The notes under the pieces are model-generated. The model was not told the DNA's origin. It saw nothing but the letters and a program-made list of their open reading frames with translations, and did not search any database. DNA of 64,000 nucleotides. Source: Oceanibacterium hippocampi. GTDB lineage: Bacteria > Pseudomonadota > Alphaproteobacteria > Sneathiellales > Sneathiellaceae. The translations under genes and the position numbers were made by a program. Position 1 is the first letter of the stretch. Every line of letters starts with the position of its first letter. The stretch is from contig NZ_FWFR01000001.1 of NCBI RefSeq assembly GCF_900172325.1, forward strand, positions 620,001 to 684,000, written 5' to 3'. Below, in pieces: positions 55,899 through 64,000 of this stretch.

Positions 55899-55957
55899 TG
55901 CGGAACGTCCTTCGAAAGCCGGCCGTTGGGCCAAGGCTCGGCGGAGAGCTGGACGGT

Positions 55958-56572
55958 TCAGGAATGCGCGAAGATATCGATATCCGGCCAGCCCGCGAGA
56001 TCGAGCTCGGCCCGGGTCGGCAGGAAGGCGAAACAGGCGGCGGCGAGGTCGGTCCGCTTCTCGCGCGCCAGCATCACGTCGAGGCGTTCCGCCAGACGAT
56101 GCAGGTAGAGGACGTCCGAGGCTGCGTACTCGCGCTGCGCCGGGCTGATTTCCTCGGCGCCCCAGTCAGAGGATTGCTGCTGCTTGGACAACTGTACGTC
56201 GAGCAGCTCCTGGCAGATGTCCTTTAGGCCGTGCCGGTCCGTATAGGTGCGGCAGAGCCGGGAGGCGATCTTCGTGCAATAGATCGGGGCGCAGAGCACG
56301 CCCAGGTACTTGCGCAGCACCGCGACGTCGAAGCGGGCAAAATGGAACAGTTTCAGCACAGCCGGGTCGGCCAGCAGGCGCTTCAGGTTCGGCGCGGCAT
56401 ATTCGCCCGGGGCGAACTGGACCAGATGTGCGTCGCCGTCGCCGGCGGACAACTGGACCAGGCACAGGCGATCGCGGTGCGGATCGAGACCCATGGTCTC
56501 GCTGTCGATCGCGACGCTGTCGCCGAAGCTGACATCGGCCGGCAGATCGCCCTGGTGGAGGAATATTGCCAT
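55958..56572 (-). CDS. RNase D-like 3'-5' exonuclease, exonuclease domain only
   Basis: 204 residues, compared with about 375 for full RNase D. The DEDDy motifs are present: AIDSETMGL near residue 22, HFARFDVAVL in the middle and YAASDVLYLH near 150. The C-terminal HRDC domains are absent, as in the short alphaproteobacterial form that sits next to kdsD-lptC. It probably trims RNA 3' ends. It follows the tRNA-Leu gene on the same strand, so read-through of the tRNA into it is possible. Confidence 0.88.
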   Translation of the reverse strand: MAIFLHQGDLPADVSFGDSVAIDSETMGLDPHRDRLCLVQLSAGDGDAHLVQFAPGEYAAPNLKRLLADPAVLKLFHFARFDVAVLRKYLGVLCAPIYCTKIASRLCRTYTDRHGLKDICQELLDVQLSKQQQSSDWGAEEISPAQREYAASDVLYLHRLAERLDVMLAREKRTDLAAACFAFLPTRAELDLAGWPDIDIFAHS

Positions 56573-56664
56573 TATCGGTCGCGAACCCGTCGGCGTTGCC
56601 GTGGCCGGAATGAGGTTCCGCCGGGGCCGGCCGGGACCGGTTCACGCAACGGAGCATCTTGGAA

Positions 56665-56751
56665 TGGTGCCCAGGAGAAGACTCGAACTTCCACGACCTT
56701 ACGGCCACTAGCACCTGAAGCTAGCGCGTCTACCAATTCCGCCACCTGGGC
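56665..56751 (-). tRNA. tRNA-Leu (anticodon CAG)
   Basis: 87 bases including an encoded CCA. The acceptor stem GCCCAGG pairs with CCTGGGC. The anticodon stem CTAGC / GCTAG encloses TTCAGGT, giving CAG, which reads CUG. The long variable arm (TGGCCGTAAGGTCG) is the class II shape of leucine tRNAs. Confidence 0.97.
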
Positions 56752-56768
56752 GCCTTCCAAGGATGGCG

Positions 56769-56796
56769 GTTTTAATACGCCCGGCTATCATGTCAA
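56769..56796 (-). promoter_or_regulatory. Candidate promoter of tRNA-Leu
   Basis: On the minus strand TTGACA (56791-56796), 16 bases, then TAAAAC (56769-56774). The -35 is perfect and the -10 matches four of six. The -10 ends 17 bases before the mature 5' end. Confidence 0.55.
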
Positions 56797-56894
56797 CAGG
56801 GAAATCGGGATCCGGCGAAGCTGGACACGGCGCGGCCTTTGCGGCAAAACCCGAAACGCGACGGCAGAGGTGCGCGACTTGAAGGAATGCGGCA

Positions 56895-57842
56895 ATGACA
56901 GCACGACTGGTAACGATTTTCGGCGGCGCCGGCTTCATAGGCCGTCATCTCGTGCAGCGGCTGGCGCAGAAGGGCTATCGCATCCGTGTGCCGGTGCGTG
57001 ATCCGAACGCGGCCGCCATCCTGCAGCCGCTCGGCAATGTCGGACAGATCGTCTCCGTGCAGGCCAATCTGCGGAACGCGGAATCGGTTCGCGCCGCCGT
57101 CACCGGCTCGGACGTCGTCATCAATCTTGTCGGCATCCTTTACGAGAGCGGCGCGCAGACCTTCGCTGCCGTGCATGAGCGCGGCGCCCGAATCGTCGCC
57201 GAGGCGGCGCGTGATGCCGGTGTCGGATCCTTCGTGCAGATGTCGGCGCTGGGCGCGGCCGCCGATTCGCCGTCGCGCTACGGGCGCAGCAAGGCCGCGG
57301 GCGAGACGGCGGTTCGTGCCGCGCTGCCCGACGCGGTCATTGTCCGCCCGAGCATCGTTTTCGGTGCCAACGACACCTTTTTCAACCGCTTTGCCGCCAT
57401 GGCGCGGATTTCGCCTGCGCTGCCTCTGATTGGCGGCGGTCACACCCGCTTCCAGCCGGTCTGGGTCGGTGATGTCGCCGAGGCGATCGTCCGGGCGGTC
57501 GAGGACGAGGATTGCCGTGGCCGGACCTTCGAGCTCGGCGGGCCGCGGGTCTACAGCTTCCGCGAGCTGATGCAGGTCGTGCTGACGGCGACCGGGCGCA
57601 AGCGGCTGCTGTTGCCGCTGCCGTTCGGACTGGCGCGGTTCGAGGCGATGTTCCTGCAGATGTTGCCGGCCCCGCCGCTGACCGTCGACCAGGTCGATTC
57701 GCTGACGGTCGACAATGTCGTCGCCGACGGCGCCGAGGGCTTCGCCGCGCTGGACATCCGGCCGGCCAGCGTCGAGGCGGTGGTGCCGTCCTATCTGGCC
57801 CGTTATCGCCGCGCCGGGGTTCTGCCAAAGAAGCTCGCCTGA
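56895..57842 (+). CDS. NDUFA9-like NAD(P)-binding protein (complex I associated, SDR fold)
   Basis: 315 residues. The nucleotide loop is FGGAGFIGRHLVQRL near residue 9; YGRSKAAGE is the degenerate Tyr-Lys active-site region, and RPSIVFG follows. These match the alphaproteobacterial homologues of mitochondrial complex I subunit NDUFA9, an atypical short-chain dehydrogenase. It may bind NADPH to stabilise or regulate complex I; enzyme activity is not assumed. No nuo genes are in the window. GAAGGA precedes the ATG. It converges with uppP, 6 bases apart. Confidence 0.85.
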   Translation: MTARLVTIFGGAGFIGRHLVQRLAQKGYRIRVPVRDPNAAAILQPLGNVGQIVSVQANLRNAESVRAAVTGSDVVINLVGILYESGAQTFAAVHERGARIVAEAARDAGVGSFVQMSALGAAADSPSRYGRSKAAGETAVRAALPDAVIVRPSIVFGANDTFFNRFAAMARISPALPLIGGGHTRFQPVWVGDVAEAIVRAVEDEDCRGRTFELGGPRVYSFRELMQVVLTATGRKRLLLPLPFGLARFEAMFLQMLPAPPLTVDQVDSLTVDNVVADGAEGFAALDIRPASVEAVVPSYLARYRRAGVLPKKLA

Positions 57843-57848
57843 CCGGCC

Positions 57849-58649
57849 TCAGGCATAGAGCCAGTAAAGCAGCAGGATGCCCAGCCCGAGCCGGTAGATC
57901 ACGAAGGGCGTGAAGCTGGCGTTGCGCAGCCAGCGCATCAGCAGCCAGATCGCGCCGAGTGCGGTCAGGAAGGACAGCGCCGCGACCAGCACAGCGTCGC
58001 CGGCAATCTGCAGATTTCCCTGGTCGTGCAATTCCAGGCCGCCAAGCAGGCCGGCGCCGAGCACGGTGGGGATCGACAGCAACATCGAGAAGCGGGCCGC
58101 GTCCTGGCGTTCGAAGCCGGCGAAGCGGGCCGCCGTCATGGTGATGCCCGACCGGCTCGTGCCTGGAATGAGCGCGAGTATTTGCGAGGCGCCGATCATG
58201 AGGCCGGTGCCGAACGTCATGTGCTCCATGCGCTTGAGCGTGAGGCTGCTCTTGTCGGCCAGGTAGAGCAGGACCCCGAAGCCGATCGTCGCCCAGGCGA
58301 TCACATCGGGCCGGCGCAGCATCGGTTCGAGGTCGAGTTTGACCACCAGGAAACCGGCGATCACCACCGGCACCGTGCCGATCGCGAGATACACGAGAAT
58401 GCGGGCGGGTTCCGTGTAACGACCGCGCATCAGGGCGCCGAGCCCGGTCAGCAGCCACCAGAGGTCGCGCCAGAAATAAAGCAGCACCGCGCCGAGCGTG
58501 CCGACATGAACGGCGACGTCGATGAGCAGGCCCTGATCGGGCCAGGTGCCGAGCGTGCCGATAAGTGCGAGATGACCGGAGGAGCTGATCGGGAGGAACT
58601 CGGTGACGCCCTGAACGACAGCGAGGACGATGATTTGCAGAGGCGTCAA
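57849..58649 (-). CDS. uppP: Undecaprenyl-diphosphatase
   Basis: 266 residues from a TTG at 58649, which gives the normal N-terminus TPLQIIVLAVVQGVTEFLP. Motif I VTEFLPISSSGHL and motif II PGTSRSG are intact. About eight hydrophobic segments are present. It recycles undecaprenyl diphosphate to the monophosphate, the carrier shared by peptidoglycan and the surface glycans of the cluster at 25-47 kb. The upstream gap of about 400 bases to gltD is divergent. Confidence 0.95.
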   Translation of the reverse strand: MTPLQIIVLAVVQGVTEFLPISSSGHLALIGTLGTWPDQGLLIDVAVHVGTLGAVLLYFWRDLWWLLTGLGALMRGRYTEPARILVYLAIGTVPVVIAGFLVVKLDLEPMLRRPDVIAWATIGFGVLLYLADKSSLTLKRMEHMTFGTGLMIGASQILALIPGTSRSGITMTAARFAGFERQDAARFSMLLSIPTVLGAGLLGGLELHDQGNLQIAGDAVLVAALSFLTALGAIWLLMRWLRNASFTPFVIYRLGLGILLLYWLYA

Positions 58650-58823
58650 CGCGAATGGTACCCTGATTCCGGGCGCGAAACTGGGCGCTGTATAGCATTC
58701 GGGTCCTTTGCCTCGCCAGTCCGAAAAAAGATCCGAAACGGAACTATTTCGCGCCGAAATCGCCGAGATGAATGCTGCGTTGCGGCGTGGTCGGCGGTTC
58801 CTTGAAAAAATAGGTCACGAATG

Positions 58824-58852
58824 TTGACCAATAATCGACTTTTTTCTAGAAC
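58824..58852 (+). promoter_or_regulatory. Candidate sigma-70 promoter of gltD-gltB
   Basis: TTGACC at 58824-58829, 17 bases including a T-run, then TAGAAC at 58847-58852. Spacing is optimal; the hexamers match at five and four of six. The leader to gltD would be about 200 bases. Confidence 0.5.
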
Positions 58853-59000
58853 GGCTGCCCGGCATTCTGTATAAGCGAGTTCCCTGGCCTGCCGGCGACC
58901 AGCCGGCAAGGCGTGTCGCGTGCCCGGCTGTCAGACAGCCGTGGGTCGCGACGACCGGATCGGCGCAGATCGCCGACCGCCCGTGCCGGGGCAGGTGTCG

Positions 59001-59032
59001 TAAGTCGCTAAGTCATTAAGTCACAGAGTCGA
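59001..59032 (+). repeat. Four tandem 8-base repeats before gltD
   Basis: TAAGTCGC, TAAGTCAT, TAAGTCAC and AGAGTCGA in direct succession. The AAGTC/GAGTC core recurs every 8 bases. The array ends 23 bases before the gltD ATG. Confidence 0.7.
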
Positions 59033-59055
59033 ATATCCTTCTGAAGGTTGGGGCC

Positions 59056-60513
59056 ATGGCCGAACGAATGCTCAAGTTCGTCAATATCGAGCAGCGCATG
59101 CCGGACAAGCGTGGCGCCGACGAACGGCGAACCGATTTCCACGAGATCTACGCGGAATTCCAGGAGAATGCGGCGCGCGAGCAGTCGGCCCGCTGTTCGC
59201 AGTGCGGCATACCCTTCTGCCAGGTGCATTGCCCGGTCCAGAACAACATTCCGGACTGGCTGAGGCTGACCGCCGAGGGGCGGCTTGAGGAAGCCTACGA
59301 AGTCAGCCAGGCGACCAACAACTTCCCCGAGATCTGCGGCCGGATCTGTCCCCAGGACCGGCTCTGCGAAGGCAACTGCGTGATCGAGAAGGACTTCAAC
59401 TCGGTCACCATCGGCTCGGTCGAGAAGTACATCACCGACACCGCCTGGGAGCAGGGCTGGGTCAAGCCGGTCGCGCCGAGCGTCGAGCGCGCGGAATCGA
59501 TCGGCATCATCGGCGCCGGACCGGGCGGCATGGCCGCCGCCGAGGAGCTGCGGCGGCGCGGTTACCAGGTCGTCGTCTACGACCGCTACGACCGCGCAGG
59601 CGGCCTGATGATGTACGGCATTCCGAGCTTCAAGCTGGAAAAGGACATTGTCGAGCGGCGGACCCGGCTGCTCGCCGATGCCGCGGTCGAGTTCCGGCTG
59701 AACTTCGAGGTCGGCCGCGATGCCAGTCTCGGCGAACTTCGCGAGAAGCATGACGCGATCCTGATCGCGACCGGCGTCTACCGGGCGCGCGACATCTCGG
59801 TTCCCGGCGCCAGCCTTGGCAATATCTTTCCGGCGATGCGGTACCTGACCGCCTCGAACCGCAAGGGCCTCGGTGATTCGGTGCCGGATTTCGACGACGG
59901 CACCCTGAACGCGAAAGGCAAGCGCGTCGTCGTGGTCGGCGGCGGCGACACCGCGATGGACTGCGTCCGTACAGCCGTGCGCCAGGGCGCGACCTCGGTC
60001 AAGTGTCTCTACCGGCGCGACCGGGACAACATGCCCGGATCGATGCGCGAGGTGCGCAACGCGGAGGAGGAAGGCGTCGAATTCGTCTGGCTGTCCGCGC
60101 CCAAGGCGTTTCTCGGAAACGAGACGGTCGACGGCGCCCTGGTCGCCCGCATGCGTCTCGGCATGGCGGATGCCAGCGGTCGCCAGACGCCGGAGCCTAT
60201 CGACGGTGCCGACTACCGGATCGATGCCGACATGGTGATCAAGGCGCTCGGCTTCGATCCCGAGGATCTGCCGCAGATCTTCGGAGAGCCCGGGCTGGAG
60301 GTCAGCCGCTGGGGCACCATCAAGGCCAGTTTCCGCAACCAGATGACCAGTCTCGAGGGCGTCTTCGCGGCCGGTGACATCGTCCGCGGCGCCTCGCTGG
60401 TGGTCTGGGCGATCCGCGATGGCCGCGACGCGGCCGCGAGCATTCACAGTTTCATCCAGCAGCGACTGGCGCCGCCCGCCGAGGGCGAGGCGCCGGAAGC
60501 CCTGGCATCCTGA
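59056..60513 (+). CDS. gltD: Glutamate synthase (NADPH) small subunit
   Basis: 485 residues. The N-terminal domain carries two iron-sulfur cysteine sets ([13 protein letters not shown] and [16 protein letters not shown]). The FAD loop [15 protein letters not shown] and the NADPH loop [15 protein letters not shown] follow, and [19 protein letters not shown] closes the FAD site. It feeds electrons from NADPH to GltB for glutamate synthesis from glutamine and 2-oxoglutarate. GltB starts 14 bases downstream with GGGGGAAA upstream of its ATG. Confidence 0.96.
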   Translation: MAERMLKFVNIEQRMPDKRGADERRTDFHEIYAEFQENAAREQSARCSQCGIPFCQVHCPVQNNIPDWLRLTAEGRLEEAYEVSQATNNFPEICGRICPQDRLCEGNCVIEKDFNSVTIGSVEKYITDTAWEQGWVKPVAPSVERAESIGIIGAGPGGMAAAEELRRRGYQVVVYDRYDRAGGLMMYGIPSFKLEKDIVERRTRLLADAAVEFRLNFEVGRDASLGELREKHDAILIATGVYRARDISVPGASLGNIFPAMRYLTASNRKGLGDSVPDFDDGTLNAKGKRVVVVGGGDTAMDCVRTAVRQGATSVKCLYRRDRDNMPGSMREVRNAEEEGVEFVWLSAPKAFLGNETVDGALVARMRLGMADASGRQTPEPIDGADYRIDADMVIKALGFDPEDLPQIFGEPGLEVSRWGTIKASFRNQMTSLEGVFAAGDIVRGASLVVWAIRDGRDAAASIHSFIQQRLAPPAEGEAPEALAS

Positions 60514-60527
60514 CGGGGGAAATCGTC

Positions 60528-63500
60528 ATGTCGAACGCCGAGCCGCAAAGCTGGAGCGAAATCGTCCGCCGGCAGGAAGAGGAGGCCGCCCGTCTCGCCC
60601 GCGACGGCCTCTATGACCCGGCCGAGGAACACGACGCCTGCGGCGTCGGACTGGTCGCCTCGCTCGACGGCACGCCGCGCCGCGACGTGGTCGAGGCCGG
60701 AATCGCCGCGCTGCGGGCCGTCTGGCACCGGGGCGCCGTCGACGCCGACGGCAAGACCGGCGACGGCACCGGCATTCATGTCCAGATTCCGCACGACTTC
60801 TTCGAGGAGCATGTCGCCCGGACCGGGCACGAACCCCGCCATGGCAGCATCGCCGTCGGCATGGTGTTCCTGCCGAAGACCGACCTGGTCGCCCAGGAGA
60901 CCTGCCGGACCATCGTCGAGGCGGAAATCCTGCGCTTCGGCTACCGCATCTACGGCTGGCGCCAGGTGCCGGTCGACGCCACGATCATTGGCGAGAAGGC
61001 CAACGCGACCCGGCCCGAGATCGAGCAGATCATGATCGACAACCGGAAGCGGGCATCCGGCGACAAGTTCGAGCGCGACCTCTACATCATCCGCCGTTCG
61101 ATCGAGAAGCGGGTGCTGGCGGCCCATATCACCGATTTCTACATCTGCTCGCTGTCATGCCGTTCGATCATCTACAAGGGCATGTTCCTGGCCGAGCAAC
61201 TGACGTCCTTCTATCCGGACCTGCTCGATCCGCGCTTCATCTCGAATTTCGCGATCTATCACCAGCGTTACTCGACCAACACCTTCCCTACCTGGCGCCT
61301 CGCCCAGCCGTTCCGCATGCTCGCCCACAACGGCGAGATCAATACCGTGCGCGGCAACATCAACTGGATGAAGAGCCACGAGATCCGCATGGTCTCGGAC
61401 GCCTTCGGCCATCATGGCGACGATATCAAGCCGATCGTGCAGGCAGGCAGTTCGGACTCGGCGGCGCTCGACGCGGTCTTCGAGGTACTGGTGCGCGCCG
61501 GCCGCGACGCGCCGATGGCGAAGACCCTGCTGATCCCGGAAAGCTGGTCGAAGAGCACCGACATGCCGGACGCGCATCGCGCGCTCTACGCCTACTGCAA
61601 CACCGTGATGGAGCCCTGGGACGGTCCGGCGGCGATCTGCGCCACCGACGGGCGCTGGCTGGTCGCCGGCATGGACCGGAACGGCCTGCGGCCGATGCGC
61701 TATACCGTGAGCGCAGACGGTCTCCTGGTTGTCGGTTCGGAATCGGGCATGGTGCCGCTGCCCGAGGACCGCGCGATCGAGAAGGGCCGTGTCGGCCCCG
61801 GCCAGATGATCGCCGTCGACCTCGCCGAGGGCCGGCTCTACCACGATCGCGAGATCAAGGACCGGCTGGCCGGGCTGCGCCCCTTCGCGCAGTGGGTGAA
61901 GAACGTGGTGCCGCTCGACGAGGTCATCGCCAGCGCGCCCGAGCAGGCGACGCTCGAGCGGGCCGAACTCAGGCGCCGCCAGATGACCGCGGGCTGGAGC
62001 CTCGAGGATCTCGAGATGATTCTCCAGCCGATGGTCGAGGAGGGCAAGGAGGCGGTCGGCTCGATGGGCGACGACACCCCGGTCGCCGTGCTCTCGAACC
62101 ACTTCCGCGGCCTGCAGGACTATTTCCGCCAGCGCTTCAGCCAGGTGACCAATCCGCCGATCGACAGCCTTCGCGAATCGCGGGTGATGAGCCTGAAGAC
62201 CCGGCTGCTCAACCTCAACAACGTTCTCGACGAGGATCCGAGCCAGACCCAGGTGCTGCAGCTCGAATCGCCGCTGCTGACCACCGGCGAGTTCGAGGCC
62301 ATGCTCGATTATGTCGGCAAGGCGGTCGCGCGGATCGACTGCACCTTCCGCAAGGACGGGCCGAACGCGCTCAATCAGGCGATCAACCGGATCCGCGAGG
62401 AGGCCGAGGATGCCGTTCGCGGCGGCGCCACGCAGCTCGTCCTGACCGACCGCGCGATCGGCCCGGATCAGATCCCGGTTCCGTCGATTCTCGCGGCCGG
62501 CGGCGTGCACAGCCATCTGGTTCGGCGCGGCCTGCGGACCTTCACCTCGATCAACGTGCAGGCCGGAGACGTGCTCGACGTTCATCATGTCGCGGTGCTG
62601 ATCGGCGTCGGCGCAACGACCGTGAACACCTATCTGGCGCAGGAGACAGTTCTCGACCGTCATGCCCGCGGGCTGTTCCCCGGCATGGACGCGAAGACCT
62701 GCCTGCAGCGCTACAAGAAGGCGGTCGACCAGGGCCTTCTCAAGATCATGTCGAAGATGGGCATCTCGGTCATTTCGTCCTATCGCGGCGGCTACAATTT
62801 CGAGGCGCTCGGGCTCAGCCGGGCGATGGTCGAGGACCTGTTCCCGGGGATGCCGTCGCGGATTTCCGGAATTGGCCTGAACGGCATCGAGAAGAAGGTC
62901 GTCGATCAGCACGAAACCGCCTATCGCGAGGGCGTCGTGGCGCTGCCGGTCGGCGGGCTCTACAAGTCGCGCGCCAACGGCGAGGCGCATGCCTTCGATG
63001 GCCAGCTCGTGCACATGCTGCAGCACGCGGTCGCAACCGACGCCTATTCGCTCTACCGGAAATATTCCGAGGGCGTGCGCTCGATGGCGCCGGTCAACCT
63101 GCGCGATCTGATCGACTTCCAGTCCGACCGTGAGGCGATCCCGATCGAGGAAGTCGAGAGCATCACCCAGATCCGCAAACGCTTCGTGACCGGCGCGATG
63201 TCGCTCGGCGCGCTCGGCAAGGAGGCGCACGAGACGCTGGCCATCGCGATGAACCGGATCGGCGCGAAGTCCGATTGCGGCGAGGGCGGCGAGGCCCAGG
63301 AACGCTATCGTCCGCGCGCCAACGGCGACAACGCCAACTCGGCGATCAAGCAGATCGCCTCGGGCCGCTTCGGCGTGACGGCGGAGTATCTGAACAACTG
63401 CGAAGAGATCGAGATCAAGATCGCGCAGGGGGCGAAGCCCGGCGAGGGCGGCCAGCTTCCGGGCTTCAAGGTCTCGGAGATGATCGCCACGCTGCGCCAT

Positions 63501-64000
63501 TCGACGCCGGGCGTGACGCTCATTTCGCCGCCGCCGCATCACGACATCTATTCGATCGAGGATCTCGCGCAGCTCATCTACGATCTGAAGCAGATCAATC
63601 CGGACGCCCGGGTCTGCGTGAAGCTGGTGGCTGAATCGGGCATCGGCACGGTCGCCGCCGGCGTCGCCAAGGCGAAGGCCGACGTGATCATGATCTCCGG
63701 GCATTCCGGCGGCACCGGCGCGAGCCCGCAGACATCGGTGAAATATGCCGGCGTTCCGTGGGAAATGGGCCTGTCCGAGGTCAACCAGGTGCTGACCCTG
63801 AACCGGCTCCGGCACCGGGTCCTGCTGCGCACCGACGGCGGCCTGAAGACCGGGCGCGACATCGTCATCGCGGCCATGCTGGGCGCCGAGGAATACGGCA
63901 TCGGCACGCTCGGCCTGATCGTCATGGGCTGCATCATGGTCCGGCAATGCCATTCCAACACCTGCCCGGTCGGGGTCTGTACGCAGGACGAGGAACTGCG
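60528..64000 (+). CDS. gltB: Glutamate synthase (NADPH) large subunit, 3' end outside window
   Basis: 1157 codons are present, still open at the window end; full GltB is about 1500 residues. After a short propeptide, the nucleophile Cys38 (DACGVG) starts the class II glutaminase domain with [10 protein letters not shown] and LAHNGEINT. The central domain follows, then the FMN-binding synthase domain ([35 protein letters not shown] and [12 protein letters not shown]). The 3Fe-4S cysteines [12 protein letters not shown] lie near the end of the visible part. GltB makes glutamate from ammonia released from glutamine. It is the main ammonium assimilation route with glutamine synthetase. Confidence 0.97.
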   Translation, partial: MSNAEPQSWSEIVRRQEEEAARLARDGLYDPAEEHDACGVGLVASLDGTPRRDVVEAGIAALRAVWHRGAVDADGKTGDGTGIHVQIPHDFFEEHVARTGHEPRHGSIAVGMVFLPKTDLVAQETCRTIVEAEILRFGYRIYGWRQVPVDATIIGEKANATRPEIEQIMIDNRKRASGDKFERDLYIIRRSIEKRVLAAHITDFYICSLSCRSIIYKGMFLAEQLTSFYPDLLDPRFISNFAIYHQRYSTNTFPTWRLAQPFRMLAHNGEINTVRGNINWMKSHEIRMVSDAFGHHGDDIKPIVQAGSSDSAALDAVFEVLVRAGRDAPMAKTLLIPESWSKSTDMPDAHRALYAYCNTVMEPWDGPAAICATDGRWLVAGMDRNGLRPMRYTVSADGLLVVGSESGMVPLPEDRAIEKGRVGPGQMIAVDLAEGRLYHDREIKDRLAGLRPFAQWVKNVVPLDEVIASAPEQATLERAELRRRQMTAGWSLEDLEMILQPMVEEGKEAVGSMGDDTPVAVLSNHFRGLQDYFRQRFSQVTNPPIDSLRESRVMSLKTRLLNLNNVLDEDPSQTQVLQLESPLLTTGEFEAMLDYVGKAVARIDCTFRKDGPNALNQAINRIREEAEDAVRGGATQLVLTDRAIGPDQIPVPSILAAGGVHSHLVRRGLRTFTSINVQAGDVLDVHHVAVLIGVGATTVNTYLAQETVLDRHARGLFPGMDAKTCLQRYKKAVDQGLLKIMSKMGISVISSYRGGYNFEALGLSRAMVEDLFPGMPSRISGIGLNGIEKKVVDQHETAYREGVVALPVGGLYKSRANGEAHAFDGQLVHMLQHAVATDAYSLYRKYSEGVRSMAPVNLRDLIDFQSDREAIPIEEVESITQIRKRFVTGAMSLGALGKEAHETLAIAMNRIGAKSDCGEGGEAQERYRPRANGDNANSAIKQIASGRFGVTAEYLNNCEEIEIKIAQGAKPGEGGQLPGFKVSEMIATLRHSTPGVTLISPPPHHDIYSIEDLAQLIYDLKQINPDARVCVKLVAESGIGTVAAGVAKAKADVIMISGHSGGTGASPQTSVKYAGVPWEMGLSEVNQVLTLNRLRHRVLLRTDGGLKTGRDIVIAAMLGAEEYGIGTLGLIVMGCIMVRQCHSNTCPVGVCTQDEEL

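Larger units (their letters stand above)
58650..59055 (+). other. 406-base gene-free region upstream of gltD with leader structures
   Basis: No gene is supported here. Reading toward gltD it holds a promoter-like pair (58824-58852), a TATAAG box at 58870-58875, a 7-bp stem-loop TGCCGGC/GCCGGCA (58890-58908), a 6-bp stem-loop CGGCTG/CAGCCG (58925-58941), then four tandem 8-base repeats (59001-59032). The layout suggests a regulated leader of about 200 bases. Confidence 0.5.

Noticed and set aside
55796-55934. Longer kdsD start adding 46 codons
   Set aside because: The extra residues have no family match, and the DNA there holds the palindrome and promoter-like element.
59001-59032. CRISPR-like repeats
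   Set aside because: The units are 8 bases with no spacers and no cas genes are near.
61155-63953. 932-codon minus-strand open frame
   Set aside because: It is antisense to gltB, whose reading frame has a full set of glutamate synthase motifs.

Overview
The window is a high-GC bacterial chromosome segment from an alphaproteobacterium, most likely Rhodospirillales or a relative. The evidence is gene content and order: amgK-murU-addB-addA-trxA, ihfB-lapA-pyrF-trpF-trpB-trpA-accD-folC, aroA-cmk-rpsA-sppA beside a TIGR02300 gene, and kdsD-lptC-lptA-lptB-rpoN followed by hpf-ptsN. Other markers are a class II EPSP synthase, an hsp20-DUF1150 pair and an NDUFA9-like gene. I saw no integrase, transposase, insertion sequence, phage gene, rRNA or CRISPR array. 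Two tRNA genes are present: Ala(GGC) and Leu(CAG).

Layout. 1-7.5 kb: peptidoglycan recycling (amgK end, murU) and AddAB recombination. 7.6-9.4 kb: thioredoxin and a glutamine-synthetase-like enzyme. 9.4-21 kb, minus strand: folate, fatty acid, tryptophan and pyrimidine genes, then IHF beta, SppA, ribosomal protein S1, Cmk and AroA. 21-25.4 kb: a TIGR02300 gene, tRNA-Ala with a strong terminator, an unknown exported protein, maleylacetoacetate isomerase, a DUF1272 protein and a thioesterase. 25.6-46.9 kb: a large envelope-glycan cluster. 47-50 kb: a small unknown gene, a 3-hydroxyacyl-CoA dehydrogenase, Hsp20 and DUF1150. 49.9-56.6 kb: ptsN, hpf, rpoN, lptBAC, kdsD and RNase D. 56.7-58.6 kb: tRNA-Leu, an NDUFA9-like protein and UppP. 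58.7-64 kb: a long leader, gltD, and gltB running off the right end.

The most interesting part is the glycan cluster. One minus-strand block (46.9-35.1 kb) encodes a WbpA-like dehydrogenase, a WbpE-like aminotransferase, one protein fusing WbpB-like dehydrogenase and WbpD-like acetyltransferase, and a WbpI/WecB-like 2-epimerase. This is the enzyme set for UDP-2,3-diacetamido-2,3-dideoxy-mannuronic acid. The block also holds an asparagine-synthase-like amidotransferase, two polyprenyl-phosphate-type GT2 enzymes and a membrane GT-C enzyme. A second minus-strand block (33.5-26.4 kb) encodes another GT-C, a WbpG-like acetamidino synthetase carrying its own glutaminase domain, a phosphosulfolactate synthase (ComA) homologue, a VOC protein, a histidine phosphatase and an ATP-grasp ligase. 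A NodB-like protein converges on it. A Wzx-type flippase lies between the blocks on the plus strand. I infer an acidic, acetamidino-modified surface glycan that may also carry a sulfolactate or similar decoration. The sugar part rests on recognised families; the sulfolactate part is a hypothesis.

Starts were chosen from ribosome binding sites, overlaps and family N-termini. Promoters, operators and leader structures come from reading the sequence only and are less certain than the genes.
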